Below are positions 48,592 through 57,030 of a stretch of DNA of 64,000 nt, one piece after another; position 1 is the stretch's first letter, and the number at the start of each line of letters is the position of its first letter. The DNA is from Methylobacterium nodulans ORS 2060 (GTDB taxonomy: Bacteria; Pseudomonadota; Alphaproteobacteria; Rhizobiales; Beijerinckiaceae). The stretch is from NCBI RefSeq assembly GCF_000022085.1, contig NC_011894.1, positions 7,053,001-7,117,000 of the forward strand. The letters run 5' to 3'. Below the pieces are notes generated by a model that was not told the DNA's origin, ran no database searches, and saw only the letters and a list, made by a program, of their open reading frames with translations. The position numbers and the translations under genes are program-made.

Positions 48592-49049
48592 TGAGCGCTG
48601 ATCCCGTTCCGGCCGGCGTGGAGGACGCCGCCAACCCGCTCCTCGTGGAGCAGGTCTCCTACGTGGCCTACGACGACACCGGACGGATTACCGTCCATGG
48701 CCGCATGGCCGGCGGCGTGCTCCAGATCGCCCGGCTCCAAGGCCACCGGATGCTGCCCGGCGAGGGCCAGCAGGCGACGCATTACGTCGACCTGTCCGGG
48801 GATGCGCCGGAGCTGCGCGAGCGCCCGGTGCTGGAGCTGCCGGCGAGCCTCACGGCCGCCGCTGGCGAGGAGGTGACGATCCCCGCCGTGCCGGCCGGCC
48901 CGCTCCGCTTCGCCGGCCCCTACAACGGGAGCATCGAGCACCCGGGCGGGGATCTGGCGATCGGCTTCTCGATCCCGGGCCGCTACACGCTGACCATCGA
49001 GCCGTTCCCCGCCCGGCGCGCGGCGATCACGCTGGAGGTGACGGCGTGA
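48588..49049 (+). CDS. Tail-associated hypothetical protein, 153 aa
   Basis: Follows J with an ATGA overlap. Beta-rich: LLVEQVSYVAYDDTGRITVH, GVLQIARLQGHRMLPGEGQQ and the C-terminal GFSIPGRYTLTIEPFPARRA. The sequence resembles small proteins that sit at the tip or fold fibres in similar phages, but no domain can be named. Another ATG follows at 48591. Its stop overlaps the GTG of the next gene. Confidence 0.6.
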   Translation: MMSADPVPAGVEDAANPLLVEQVSYVAYDDTGRITVHGRMAGGVLQIARLQGHRMLPGEGQQATHYVDLSGDAPELRERPVLELPASLTAAAGEEVTIPAVPAGPLRFAGPYNGSIEHPGGDLAIGFSIPGRYTLTIEPFPARRAAITLEVTA

Positions 49050-49420
49050 TCCTCGGCCCGGACCTCACCACCCTGAAGGAAGCCGCCAAGAAGCGGGCGC
49101 AGAGCTACTTCGTGTCGATCGCCGAGAGCGATGGCGTCGAGCCGACCCTGCGGGCGATGTACGTCCTGAAGCTCCAGGAGGCCCGCCGGGTCCTGGCCGG
49201 CGGCGCCTCCGACATGATCCACGAGGAAGCTCAGATCCGGGGCATCTCGGATCTGGAGATGGCCCAGATGATCGATGCGATGGCGGCCGACTCGACCCGC
49301 CTGGAAATGGCGCGGATGCAGACCAACGTGGCGATCGACGCGGCCACCTCGGAGGCGGGCGTCCTGGCCATCCTCGCCCGCTTCGGCCTCACGCTGAGCC
49401 TCGACGCCGGGGCCGCTTAA
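49046..49420 (+). CDS. Hypothetical tail/fibre-associated protein, 124 aa
   Basis: GTG start at 49046 overlapping the previous stop (GTGA). All-helical: LTTLKEAAKKRAQSYFVSIA, LRAMYVLKLQEARRVL, EAQIRGISDLEMAQMIDAMA, and a hydrophobic end. The helical 'KLQEARR' pattern is seen in fibre-assembly-like or virion proteins encoded after J. Function unknown. Confidence 0.6.
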   Translation: MILGPDLTTLKEAAKKRAQSYFVSIAESDGVEPTLRAMYVLKLQEARRVLAGGASDMIHEEAQIRGISDLEMAQMIDAMAADSTRLEMARMQTNVAIDAATSEAGVLAILARFGLTLSLDAGAA

Positions 49421-49463
49421 GCCCGCCGCTTCAGCGCACCCTTCCCCCAATCGGAGATTGCTG

Positions 49464-50258
49464 ATGACCGCGCTCCCGAACGCGCGGGCGTTCTTCGACG
49501 CCCTGCGCCAGCCCGTCTTCGCGGGCTCGATGTCCCAGAGCCAGGTGGACGGAATCAACCGCCTCCTGGCCGCCTTCACCCTCTACGGGAGCGGCGATCG
49601 CCGGCACCTCGCCTACGGGCTCGCCACCAGCCGGTGGGAGACGGGCGGCCGGATGATGCCGGTCCGCGAGGGCTTCGCGAAGACCGATGCCGAGGCCCGG
49701 GCGCATGTCGCGAAGCTGCTCGCGCAGGGCAAGATCAAGTCGAACTATGCCCTCCCGAACAAAAAGGGCCTCTCCTTCTACGGCCGCGGCGACGTGCAGC
49801 TGACCCACGAGCGCAATTACATCACCATGGGGACCCTGCTCGGCCTGCCGCTCGCCGAGACCCCCGACCTCGCTCTCGACCCCGCGGTGTCCGCCCGCAT
49901 CCTCTGGGAGGGGCTGCTGCGCGGCCTCTCGAACCGGGGCGACTTCACCGGCAAGGCGCTCGAAGACTACATCCACGATGGCGTGTGCGATTATGTCGGC
50001 GCCCGCCGGACCGTGAACGGGACCGACCGGGCGCATGAGATCGCCGAGATCGCGCACGACTTCGAGGCCGCCCTGGCGGTCGGCGGGATGCCGCTCCGGT
50101 TCGCGACCGTCGCCCCGCCGAAGCCCGGCGTGCCGCCCCTCCCCGAAAGCGTCGTGATCGGCAAGCCCGTGGTGGAGGCGCCGCCGAAGGCCGCCACGGT
50201 GCAGACCGGCGGTTTCCTCGCGGCGCTCAAGAGCCTGTTCGGCCGCAAGGCCGCCTGA
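49464..50258 (+). CDS. Endolysin, GH19/chitinase-like lysozyme
   Basis: A 264-residue lysozyme of the GH19-like fold (residues 1-~200), ATG at 49464 after CGGAG. Hallmarks: YGLATSRWETGGRMMPVREG with the catalytic Glu in WETGG, SFYGRGDVQLTHERNYITMG, and RILWEGLLRG. It cleaves peptidoglycan at lysis. The C-terminal 60 residues are a Pro/Ala/Val-rich linker ending in LAALKSLFGRKAA, which may help membrane or wall association. Followed by a paired-hairpin leader and the holin. Confidence 0.87.
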   Translation: MTALPNARAFFDALRQPVFAGSMSQSQVDGINRLLAAFTLYGSGDRRHLAYGLATSRWETGGRMMPVREGFAKTDAEARAHVAKLLAQGKIKSNYALPNKKGLSFYGRGDVQLTHERNYITMGTLLGLPLAETPDLALDPAVSARILWEGLLRGLSNRGDFTGKALEDYIHDGVCDYVGARRTVNGTDRAHEIAEIAHDFEAALAVGGMPLRFATVAPPKPGVPPLPESVVIGKPVVEAPPKAATVQTGGFLAALKSLFGRKAA

Positions 50259-50317
50259 CCGACCCCTCCGGAAATTCCAGACAGTTCACCCCGAGCCGGC
50301 CGGGCCCGCCGCGCGAA

Positions 50318-50348
50318 CTCCCCTCCTTGCGAGGGGAGGTTACCTCCC
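50318..50348 (+). promoter_or_regulatory. Mutually exclusive hairpins in the holin leader
   Basis: CTCCCCTC-CTTGC-GAGGGGAG (50318-50338, perfect 8 bp) and GGGAGG-TTA-CCTCCC (50334-50348, 6 bp or more) share GGGGAGG, so only one forms. They end 13 nt before the holin ATG at 50362, close to its weak ribosome site. They could set lysis timing by controlling holin translation; not tested. Confidence 0.45.
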
Positions 50349-50361
50349 AAGGTCCCCTGAC

Positions 50362-50925
50362 ATGGATTGGCTCCAGTTGGCCGGGCAGCTCGCGCAGGTC
50401 GGGCTGCCCTCTCTCGGCGCGCTCCTCGGCACCACGCTCGGCGGACCGCTCGGCGGCGGCATCGGCGGCGCCCTCGGCAAGGGCGCGGCCGCCGCGATCG
50501 GCGCGGCGCTGGGCGTGCCGGCCACCCCACAGGCGATCAGCCAGGCGGTGCAGGCCGATCCCTCAGGCGCGCAGATCAAGCTCGCCGAGATCGAGGCCGC
50601 CGCAAAGCTCCAGGTGGCCGAGTTGGAAGACCTCTCGAACGCTCGCCAGATGCAGCTCGGGCTGGCGCAGGCCAGTCACTGGACCGCTTCCATGCCGGCG
50701 ATCGTCACGCTGGCGATCCTCGCCGCCTGGGCGCTGCTGACCAGCGCGCTCTACTTCATCCAGGGCGAGATCCCCGAGCGGGTCTACCAGCTGCTGAGCC
50801 AAGCCTACGGCGCAGCCAACCTCGCGCTGGGCACCGCCATCGCCTTCTGGCTCGGCTCCTCGCGCTCCAGCCAGCAGAAGGACGCGCAGCTCAGCGCCAT
50901 CCTGCCGAGCGTCGTCAAGCGCTGA
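50362..50925 (+). CDS. Holin, GTA-type 3TM family
   Basis: A 187-residue protein matching the gene-transfer-agent/phage 3TM holin family. It has a Gly-rich first hydrophobic region (GLPSLGALLGTTLGGPLGGG), a helical middle (AEIEAAAKLQVAELEDLSNA), and two C-terminal membrane helices (MPAIVTLAILAAWALLTSAL; YGAANLALGTAIAFWLGSS). It would form lesions in the inner membrane that release the endolysin. It follows the endolysin gene and begins after an alternative-hairpin leader. Confidence 0.83.
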   Translation: MDWLQLAGQLAQVGLPSLGALLGTTLGGPLGGGIGGALGKGAAAAIGAALGVPATPQAISQAVQADPSGAQIKLAEIEAAAKLQVAELEDLSNARQMQLGLAQASHWTASMPAIVTLAILAAWALLTSALYFIQGEIPERVYQLLSQAYGAANLALGTAIAFWLGSSRSSQQKDAQLSAILPSVVKR

Positions 50926-51055
50926 GCCCTCGCGGGCCCGAGCGGCGGTTGCGACGCCCCCCGGGCCCTGACCCACACCACGCTCGAATGGGGAGCGTCG
51001 CGGGGTCCGCCCCAGGACGCACGGGATGCATGAATAATCTCTTGCCGGGTCAGCA

Positions 51056-51427
51056 GTGACGGCCATCGATATTGCCGGCCTGCTCAGAGAGTACGGGCCT
51101 GTCGGCGTCGCAGCGCTGCTTGCGGTCGTCGTCGTCTATCAGGACCGAAGGTTGCAGCGGCGTGAGGAGCAGTATTGCGCCCTGCTGGAGCGCGTCATTC
51201 ACGCCCTCGCCGATGCCCGGTCGGCACATACCGCGAACGCCGCCGCGCTGGAGGCGATGCGCGGCACCATCGCCCAGGTCGGCGACACGCTGGAGACGCA
51301 AGCGCGCGATGCGGAAAAAACAGGACGCGAGATCGCGCACGATGTCGCCAACTTACGGGCGGGCCAGGAAGCCATCGCGCGCGTGCTGGAGCGGTTGCGT
51401 GAGTTGGCCCGTGGGGGCTCTGCGTGA
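51056..51427 (+). CDS. Membrane-anchored coiled-coil protein (possible i-spanin)
   Basis: GTG at 51056. A membrane helix near residues 13-28 (YGPVGVAALLAVVVVYQ) followed by a long heptad-rich periplasmic-like coil (RREEQYCALLERVIHAL ... LETQARDAEKTGREIAHDV). This topology is like lambda Rz or small holin-associated proteins. It overlaps the next gene as GTGA. There is no paired lipoprotein with a clear lipobox in the window, so the spanin role is uncertain. Confidence 0.55.
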   Translation: MTAIDIAGLLREYGPVGVAALLAVVVVYQDRRLQRREEQYCALLERVIHALADARSAHTANAAALEAMRGTIAQVGDTLETQARDAEKTGREIAHDVANLRAGQEAIARVLERLRELARGGSA

Positions 51428-51726
51428 TCTTGAGGCGACTCATGTCCCTATTTCGCCGGACGCCCGAGCCCGAGGTGCAGACGCGCCTGCACGCTGCGCT
51501 CGCGGATCTGGATGACGCCCACGCGGCCGACTGCCGAGCCGCCGCGGGCCTCGCATCCAGAGCCGAGGAAGAGCGCGCGCGGCTGGAGGACAGGACGCGA
51601 CAACTGCAGGAGCGCAGCGCTGAGCGGGACAAGCGGCGGGCCGCCCGCGTCAGGGCCGGCGAGGTCCATCCGGTCAACGATCGGCTGCGTGGCCTGCTGG
51701 AGGAGTTGGCCCGTGCGCAGCGATAA
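51424..51726 (+). CDS. Coiled-coil protein, 100 aa
   Basis: GTG at 51424 overlapping the previous stop. Basic N-terminus (MILRRLMSLFRRTPEPE) then one continuous helix rich in Ala/Glu/Arg (RAEEERARLEDRTRQLQERS). No signal peptide or lipobox. It overlaps the start of the next membrane protein. It may partner the preceding coil in a lysis complex, but this is only suggested by position. Confidence 0.55.
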   Translation: MILRRLMSLFRRTPEPEVQTRLHAALADLDDAHAADCRAAAGLASRAEEERARLEDRTRQLQERSAERDKRRAARVRAGEVHPVNDRLRGLLEELARAQR

Positions 51727-52288
51727 CCGGTTCTTCACCCGCCCGCTCGTGTGGCTGGCGCTCCTCCTCCTCTGCCTCTACGCCGGCCTGTCTCGCTTCA
51801 CCCCCGCCAGCCAGTTCACGGACGTGGTGCAGATCGCCCAGATCACCGTGTCGGCATGGGCGATGGTGACGGTCGGCGGCGTCGCCCTCCGGTGTTTCAC
51901 CGGGCGGGGATGGCCGCACCCGGACGATCTTGTCGGGCTCGGCATCTTCGTCACGAGCTTGGGCATCAACTGGAACGGCGCTTGGGGCTTATTCTACCGT
52001 CTGGCAGGTGAGGCGCCCTGGCTCATCAATAATGACATCTATGGCGCATGGCGCGCGCTCGTCATTATCGGCATCATCATTAAGTTGATCGCCATCGGCA
52101 TCTTCGGAGGGAGCGTGCCGCGGTCCTACAAGTTGCGCCACGGTGCGCTGTGGATGCTCGCCTTTGCGCTGGTCATCTACCTCGCCCTGGCCCGCCCGGA
52201 TCTGCGCCCCCTGGCGGAGTGGCTGCGGCCCTACTTGGAGACCGCGCACGACTTCCCCCGCTACGTCCAGAACGCCGGGGTGGACTAG
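51713..52288 (+). CDS. Polytopic membrane protein at the phage right end
   Basis: A 191-residue protein from GTG at 51713 with GGAGGAG 6-12 nt upstream; the frame upstream of that is a shadow. Five hydrophobic segments: PLVWLALLLLCLYAGL, VSAWAMVTVGGVALRCF, DLVGLGIFVTSLGINWNG, ALVIIGIIIKLIAIGIFG and ALWMLAFALVIYLALA. Not a recognised holin class. It could be a lysis accessory, superinfection exclusion or immunity membrane protein. It is the last rightward phage gene and faces the convergent HTH gene. Confidence 0.65.
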   Translation: MRSDNRFFTRPLVWLALLLLCLYAGLSRFTPASQFTDVVQIAQITVSAWAMVTVGGVALRCFTGRGWPHPDDLVGLGIFVTSLGINWNGAWGLFYRLAGEAPWLINNDIYGAWRALVIIGIIIKLIAIGIFGGSVPRSYKLRHGALWMLAFALVIYLALARPDLRPLAEWLRPYLETAHDFPRYVQNAGVD

Positions 52289-52515
52289 CCCTCGCCGGCC
52301 GCCCGCGCGGATCTCCTGCGGTAGGTCTTCGGCGGCGGCGCCGCGGCGTGGACTTGGCCCAGCGTCTCCAGCCATGCGGCCAGTCCGCACGGGATCGGCA
52401 CCTCGCCGGTCGCCCACCGCCGCACCAGCCGGTCGTCGCACTCCAGGGCCTCGGCCAGCCCGCGCTGAGACCAGCGCAGGAGGCTCAGGCATTCGCGGAA
52501 GCGATCGGGCGTCAT
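52285..52515 (-). CDS. Small HTH protein at the phage/host border
   Basis: A 76-residue protein with an XRE-like helix-turn-helix covering almost its full length: DRFRECLSLLRWSQRGLAEA, then LECDDRLVRRWATGEVPIP and LAAWLETLGQVH. ATG at 52515 is preferred to a TTG at 52530 because GAGGGACA precedes the ATG. It reads against the phage late operon and ends 4 nt inside the last phage gene. Such mini-HTH proteins are frequent in Methylobacterium-type genomes; whether it belongs to phage or host is open. Confidence 0.7.
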   Translation of the reverse strand: MTPDRFRECLSLLRWSQRGLAEALECDDRLVRRWATGEVPIPCGLAAWLETLGQVHAAAPPPKTYRRRSARAAGEG

Positions 52516-52608
52516 GGCCCTGTCCCTCAATCCGGCCGGGGATCATCCCTCAGCCATACCCGCAGGGTGCGGGCCCTCTGGGGGGCCGTCAAGGATCGCC
52601 TCATCACC

Positions 52609-52640
52609 AGCCCGCCCCGCCTGACCGCGGCGGGCTATTC
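52609..52640 (+). terminator. Terminator-like stem-loop after the phage genes
   Basis: AGCCCGCC-N12-GGCGGGCT (perfect 8-bp stem, 52609-52636) followed by ATTCTATT. The T-rich tail is short, so efficiency is uncertain. It lies downstream of all rightward phage genes, where readthrough into the chromosome would be stopped. The rest of 52531-52959 shows only the inverted-repeat element and no gene. Confidence 0.45.
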
Positions 52641-52712
52641 TATTGCGTGGAACCTGCCATGCGGTCCGATCTTGAGACTCTGCGGACGCTGAGCCGACGA
52701 CTGCATTGCGCC

Positions 52713-52841
52713 GATTTTGTTGAAAAACTCGTCTCGTCGCTCGTTAGCGGATTTCAACATACAAAGGATTGGGTCTGCGTGTCGCGCCAGTCACTATATG
52801 TAGAGGCGGTGAAGGGTGTCAGGGACTTTTTCAACAAAATC
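52713..52841. repeat. 129-bp element with 18-bp terminal inverted repeats
   Basis: Ends 52713-52730 and 52824-52841 are inverted copies of GATTTTGTTGAAAAA(C/G)TC, 17 of 18 bases matching. The interior has no gene. It resembles a miniature inverted-repeat element or the remnant of an IS; a related TTTCAACA-type sequence is common beside bacterial transposases. It is only 118 bp from the intact IS but shares no end sequence with it. Confidence 0.5.
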
Positions 52842-52959
52842 CGCCACTTGCAGACCCTCAGTGAGTGCCGTCGGAATGGCCGCTCGACACCCGACAGCGG
52901 ACCTGTCGAAACCCTTCGACTCGCACCTGCCGATCCTCATCCCATTCGCATAAGGGCGG

Positions 52960-52976
52960 GACACTGTTGGCGAAGT
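52960..52976 (+). repeat. IS left inverted repeat
   Basis: GACACTGTTGGCGAAGT, the exact reverse complement of 54710-54726. Preceded by the GGGCGG target copy. Confidence 0.9.
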
Positions 52977-53030
52977 GAGCATGGTCGGTCTGGCGGACGT
53001 TGAGCTGGCATCCCTGCCCGGAGGCCGTCC

Positions 53031-54710
53031 ATGTCGCTCCCTTCGCAGCCGCTGCCACCCGTGCCCGAAGACACCGCCCGGGTTGCGCAGGCCGCGTTCC
53101 GGCGAGGCAACCCGTACATGCTGCTGCGTGACCGGCTCGGCGCCTTGTTCGCCGACGCCGACTTCGCCGACCTCTACCCCAGGCTCGGCCAGCCCGCGTA
53201 CGCGCCCTGGCGCCTCGCGCTCGTCACGCTCATGCAGTTCCGCGAGGGTTTGAGTGACCGGCGAGCGGCCGAGGCGGTGCGGGGCCGGATCGACTGGAAA
53301 TACCTGCTCGCTCTCGACTTGACGGACGCGGGCTTCGACTTCTCCGTCCTGTGCGAGTTCCGGGCTCGCCTGCTGCGGCACGGGGCGAGCGAGCGCTTGC
53401 TCGACAGCTTGCTGGAGGTGGCCCGCGCAGGTGGGCTGGTCAAGGCTCGCGGTCGGCAGCGCACGGACAGCACGCACGTGCTGGCTGCCATCCGCCTGAT
53501 GAACCGCCTGGAGCTGGTGGCCGAGACGCTGCGCGCGGCACTCAACGCCGTGGCCATCGCGGCCCCGGCCTGGCTGCGCACCCTCGCGCCGGCGGACTGG
53601 CACGAACGCTACGACCGGCGGGTCGAGGATGCCGACCTGCCCGGCCCCGGCCCCAAGCGCGACGCCTACGTCGTCCGGGTGGGGGCGGACGGCTTCCACC
53701 TGCTTGATGCGCTGGATACCCCCGAGGCGCCCCCGCAGGCGCGGAATTTGCCCGAGGTCGCGGTACTGCGTCGGGTGTGGGAGCGCCACTTTGCGCGGGG
53801 CGGGGCGGGCACGCAGGGGGATCCGACCTCCGGCGTGCGGGTGTGCGCCCTCCAGAGCCGCGGCCCGGGCGACCGCGTTCAGTCACCCTACGACACCGAG
53901 GCCCGCTTCCGCACCAAGCGGATGACGGGCTGGACCGGCTACATGGTCCACCTCACCGAGACCTGCGACGCCGGTGCGCCGCACCTGATCGTGCACACCG
54001 ACGCCACGGTCGCCAACGTGCACGAGGTGATGCGGCTCGCGGCGATCCACGACGCGCTGGCCGCCAAGGGCTTGATCCCGTCCGAGCACCTCGCGGACGC
54101 GGCCTACGTCAGCGCGGAGCAGCTCGCCGCCGCCCACGAGCGCCACCAAGTCGACTTGATCGGCCCGCCTCGGCCGCAGTCGACCTGGCAGAACCGCAGC
54201 CCGGACGGCTTCGGCGTCGCGGACTTCGCGGTGGATTGGGATGGCCGCGTCGTGCGCTGCCCCGAAGGCCGCAGCAATGCGTCCTGGCGCGAGTTCACCC
54301 GGCGCTCCTACGACGAGGCGCGCGGACGTCGCATCCGCATCTGCTTCGCCGCCGCCGATTGTGCCCCATGCCCGTCCCGAGCGCGCTGCACGTCGGGTCG
54401 TCGGCAGGGGCGGCAGCTGACGCTGCACCTGCGCGCAGAACACGAGGCGCTGGCAGCAGCCCGGGCTCGGCAGGCCGGTGAGGTGGGGCGCCTCTACGCC
54501 CAGCGGCGCGGGATCGAAGGCACGATCGCGCAGGGCGTGCGCGCCTTCGGCCTACGCCGGGCACGCTATCGCGGCTTGGCCAAGACCGGCTTGCAGAGCA
54601 TCGCCATCGCCGCGGCCCTCAACCTCGACCGGCTCGCCGCCTGGTTCGCCCAGCGTCCGCTCGCCCCGACACGCACCTCACGCTTCGCTGCCCTCGCCGC
54701 AGAGCGATGA
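53031..54710 (+). CDS. IS1182-family DDE transposase
   Basis: A 559-residue transposase. The N-terminal LYPRLGQPAYAPWRLALVTL and FREGLSDRRAAEAVRGRIDW are the DUF772-type domain. The DDE core shows RTDSTHV (first Asp), HTDATVANVHE and LADAAYVS (second), and GIEGTIAQGVRAFGLRRARY with the final Glu. A Cys-rich segment (CAPCPSRARC) of the family precedes the last part. It appears intact. The ATG at 53031 lies 55 bp inside the left inverted repeat. Confidence 0.92.
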   Translation: MSLPSQPLPPVPEDTARVAQAAFRRGNPYMLLRDRLGALFADADFADLYPRLGQPAYAPWRLALVTLMQFREGLSDRRAAEAVRGRIDWKYLLALDLTDAGFDFSVLCEFRARLLRHGASERLLDSLLEVARAGGLVKARGRQRTDSTHVLAAIRLMNRLELVAETLRAALNAVAIAAPAWLRTLAPADWHERYDRRVEDADLPGPGPKRDAYVVRVGADGFHLLDALDTPEAPPQARNLPEVAVLRRVWERHFARGGAGTQGDPTSGVRVCALQSRGPGDRVQSPYDTEARFRTKRMTGWTGYMVHLTETCDAGAPHLIVHTDATVANVHEVMRLAAIHDALAAKGLIPSEHLADAAYVSAEQLAAAHERHQVDLIGPPRPQSTWQNRSPDGFGVADFAVDWDGRVVRCPEGRSNASWREFTRRSYDEARGRRIRICFAAADCAPCPSRARCTSGRRQGRQLTLHLRAEHEALAAARARQAGEVGRLYAQRRGIEGTIAQGVRAFGLRRARYRGLAKTGLQSIAIAAALNLDRLAAWFAQRPLAPTRTSRFAALAAER

Positions 54711-54726
54711 CTTCGCCAACAGTGTC
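54710..54726 (-). repeat. IS right inverted repeat
   Basis: ACTTCGCCAACAGTGTC, overlapping the last base of the transposase stop codon, followed by the second GGGCGG target copy. Confidence 0.9.
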
Positions 54727-54869
54727 GGGCGGCATACGGAACCAGATCAGGTCATCTGCGCAATTGTCATTGCCGAATCTTCCCGAGCTGCACGAGGTCG
54801 TGCTGGCCACTTGTAGAGTTGTAGGCACGCCCTTAGAAAGCCTAGTAAAGGTGCCGTTGGGGGGCGGTA

Positions 54870-55292
54870 TTGCGACAGTTCGACATCATCAGAGGCGTGA
54901 GCCTCCTCCCGCAGCGGGTCCACGCCGATGCTCGCGGCGAACTCGTGGCCTTCGAGGAGTTCGAGAACGTCCCCTTCGTGCCCAAGCGCGTGTTCGTCGT
55001 AAAGGTCGATGCGCCTGGGCCCGCCCGCGGCGGCCATGCCAATTCCTGTGACGAACTCATCACGGTCCTGAGCGGCGCGGTGACAGTCGAGGTCGACAAC
55101 GGTAGCGAGCGTGCCACGGTCCGGCTCGCCGGCCACGATGAGGCACTATGGATCCAGGGTGGCATCCTCATCCGCCTGTGCGGTTTCGTGCCCAGCACCA
55201 TCCTCCTCGTCTGCGCCTCCGAGCGCTACAAGGACACGCAGCACTATGACGAAGCACGGCCTGACCTGATGCGGGCAGCGTGTCCGGCATGA
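54870..55292 (+). CDS. WxcM/FdtA-like sugar 3,4-ketoisomerase
   Basis: A 140-residue cupin of the FdtA/QdtA/WxcM C-terminal family, which isomerises dTDP-4-keto-6-deoxyglucose to the 3-keto sugar. Signatures are ADARGELVAFEEFENVPF, KRVFVVKVDAPGPARGGHAN with the metal-ligand-like His, and the CDELITVLSGAVTVEVDNG core. The start is TTG at 54870 with GGGGGG just upstream. It overlaps the aminotransferase as ATGA. The product sugar is presumably a 3-amino-3,6-dideoxyhexose on a surface glycan. Confidence 0.85.
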   Translation: MRQFDIIRGVSLLPQRVHADARGELVAFEEFENVPFVPKRVFVVKVDAPGPARGGHANSCDELITVLSGAVTVEVDNGSERATVRLAGHDEALWIQGGILIRLCGFVPSTILLVCASERYKDTQHYDEARPDLMRAACPA

Positions 55293-56386
55293 TCCCCCAG
55301 GCGGCACCGCCGCTGCGAGTGGCGCGTTTCCGGCGCGAGATCGACGCCGCCATCGCCGAGGTCCTGTCCGGCCCCTCCTTCATCCTGGGCGCGGCTGTCG
55401 CGGCCTTCGAGCACGCCTTCGCCAATCACGCGGGGGTAGAGCACTGCGTCGGGGTGGCCTCAGGCACGGATGCTCTGGCGCTTGCGCTCCGCGCGCTCGG
55501 GATCGGCCCAGGCGATGAGGTAGTGGTGCCGGCCCTCACCTTCGCGGGAACCGCTCAGGCCGTCCTGCACTGCGGGGCGAGCCCGCGCTTCGCCGAGGTC
55601 GACCCGCATACCCGCTGCCTCGACCCGGCCGCGGTAGCAGCGGCGATCGGACAGCGCACGGCGGCGATCCTGCCGGTCCACCTCTTCGGTTTTCCCGCCG
55701 ACATGCCGGCCCTGACGGCGCTCGCCGCCCGGCACGGGCTCGCGGTGGTGGAGGATTGCGCTCAGAGCCATGGTGCCACGCTCGACGGGCGGCCGCTGGG
55801 CAGCTTCGGGCACGCGGCGGCGTATTCCTTCTATCCCACCAAGAACCTCGGCGGCATCGGCGATGGCGGCGCGGTCGTCACCCGCGATCCGGCCCTCGCC
55901 GCGCGCCTGCGCAGCCTGCGCAACTACGGCTTCGAAGGACCTGAGCGCGTCAGCCGACGGCTCGGCTTCAACGCGCGTCTCGACGAGATCCAGGCCGCGA
56001 TCCTGCTCGCCCTGCTGCCGCACCTCGACGCGGGCAACGCCGAGCGCCGCGCCATCGCGGCTCGCTATCGGGCCCTCCTCGCCGGGACCAGCCTTGGCCT
56101 GCCGCCCGAGGATGAGGGCTGCGTCTACCACCAGTTCGCCGTTACTCACGCCGACCGGGACGGGCTGATGCGCCGCCTCGCTCGATCCGGGATCGGCACA
56201 GCGATCCACTATGCGCCGGGCCTGCACCGGCACCCGGCCTTCGCGGAGGGTCAGCCGAACTCGCTGCCCGTCACCGACGCCCTGGCCGCGACCCTGCTCA
56301 GCCTGCCGATCCAGCCGGAGGTCGCCGCAGGAGCTGTCGAACGGGTCGCCGCCGCAATCCAGGAGTGCCTGTCGTGCCCGGCGTGA
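55289..56386 (+). CDS. DegT/DnrJ/EryC1-type sugar aminotransferase
   Basis: A 365-residue PLP enzyme, probably transaminating the 3-keto sugar made by the preceding gene (FdtB-like). The PLP lysine is Lys185 in [15 protein letters not shown]. Other family motifs are [44 protein letters not shown] and [13 protein letters not shown]. Start at the ATG at 55289 by ATGA overlap. It overlaps the acetyltransferase by 13 nt. Confidence 0.92.
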   Translation: MIPQAAPPLRVARFRREIDAAIAEVLSGPSFILGAAVAAFEHAFANHAGVEHCVGVASGTDALALALRALGIGPGDEVVVPALTFAGTAQAVLHCGASPRFAEVDPHTRCLDPAAVAAAIGQRTAAILPVHLFGFPADMPALTALAARHGLAVVEDCAQSHGATLDGRPLGSFGHAAAYSFYPTKNLGGIGDGGAVVTRDPALAARLRSLRNYGFEGPERVSRRLGFNARLDEIQAAILLALLPHLDAGNAERRAIAARYRALLAGTSLGLPPEDEGCVYHQFAVTHADRDGLMRRLARSGIGTAIHYAPGLHRHPAFAEGQPNSLPVTDALAATLLSLPIQPEVAAGAVERVAAAIQECLSCPA

Positions 56387-57030
56387 TCCTCTACGGCGTG
56401 GGCTCCCCGCTCGTGGTCGACGTCGAGGAGAGCCTGTACCGGGCGGGGCTCCCGCTCGTGGCGGGCGTGCGCAACCATCCGGGGCTGGACCACCTGCCGG
56501 AGGGCGCGCGCATCCTCGCGCCCGACGACCTCGGCCCGGAGGAGCTGGACCTGCCATTCCTCGTCCCGCTCTTCACCCCGGGCCACCGGCAGGCCGCCGC
56601 GCGGGAGGCCGCGCAGCGGGGCCTGCACCGCCCATTCGCGCTGATCGACCCGAGCGTGGCGGCGCCCCGGCACCTCGACCTCGGCCCGGGCGGCTACGTC
56701 AACGCAGGCTGCAGCCTCGGCAGCGGCAGCACGTTTGGGGCCTTCGCCTTCGTCAACCGTGGTGCCAGCATCGGCCATCACGCGCGGTGTGGCGCCTTCG
56801 TGTCGGTCGGGCCGGGCGCGACCCTCGCAGGCCACGTGACGCTCGGGACGGGTGCCTTCGTCGGGGCGGGGGCCACGATCCTGCCCTGCGTCACGGTGGG
56901 CGAGAACGCCGTCGTGGGGGCCGGTTCGGTCGTCACGCGGGACGTGCCGGCGGGCTGCCTCGTCCTCGGCAACCCGGCGCGGATCGTCCGGCGCGACATC
57001 GGCGGCTACAAGGGGATCGCCGTCGCATGA
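56374..57030 (+). CDS. Hexapeptide acetyltransferase (NeuD/PglD-like)
   Basis: A 218-residue left-handed beta-helix acyltransferase that likely N-acetylates the amino sugar (FdtC-like role). The N-terminal [20 protein letters not shown] is the nucleotide-sugar-binding fold of NeuD/PglD. The hexapeptide repeats run from about residue 108 ([20 protein letters not shown] through [20 protein letters not shown]), with His in GHHARCG as a candidate catalytic base. The GTG at 56374 has AGGAG at ideal spacing (8 nt); 56365 and 56383 are alternatives. Confidence 0.85.
   Translation: MPGVILYGVGSPLVVDVEESLYRAGLPLVAGVRNHPGLDHLPEGARILAPDDLGPEELDLPFLVPLFTPGHRQAAAREAAQRGLHRPFALIDPSVAAPRHLDLGPGGYVNAGCSLGSGSTFGAFAFVNRGASIGHHARCGAFVSVGPGATLAGHVTLGTGAFVGAGATILPCVTVGENAVVGAGSVVTRDVPAGCLVLGNPARIVRRDIGGYKGIAVA

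Larger units (their letters stand above)
52960..54726 (+). mobile_element. IS1182-family insertion sequence
   Basis: A 1767-bp element bounded by perfect 17-bp inverted repeats GACACTGTTGGCGAAGT (52960-52976 and complement at 54710-54726). A 6-bp direct repeat GGGCGG flanks it (52954-52959 and 54727-54732), reading as a target-site duplication, so the insertion is intact and apparently recent. It carries one full-length transposase gene. It landed between the prophage end and the surface-glycan cluster, just ahead of the ketoisomerase gene. Confidence 0.9.

Noticed and set aside
56211..57026. A longer upstream extension of the glycosyltransferase frame
   Set aside because: It overlaps two confirmed genes in other frames and is Arg/Pro-rich; the ATG at 57027 with the ATGA overlap is the natural start.
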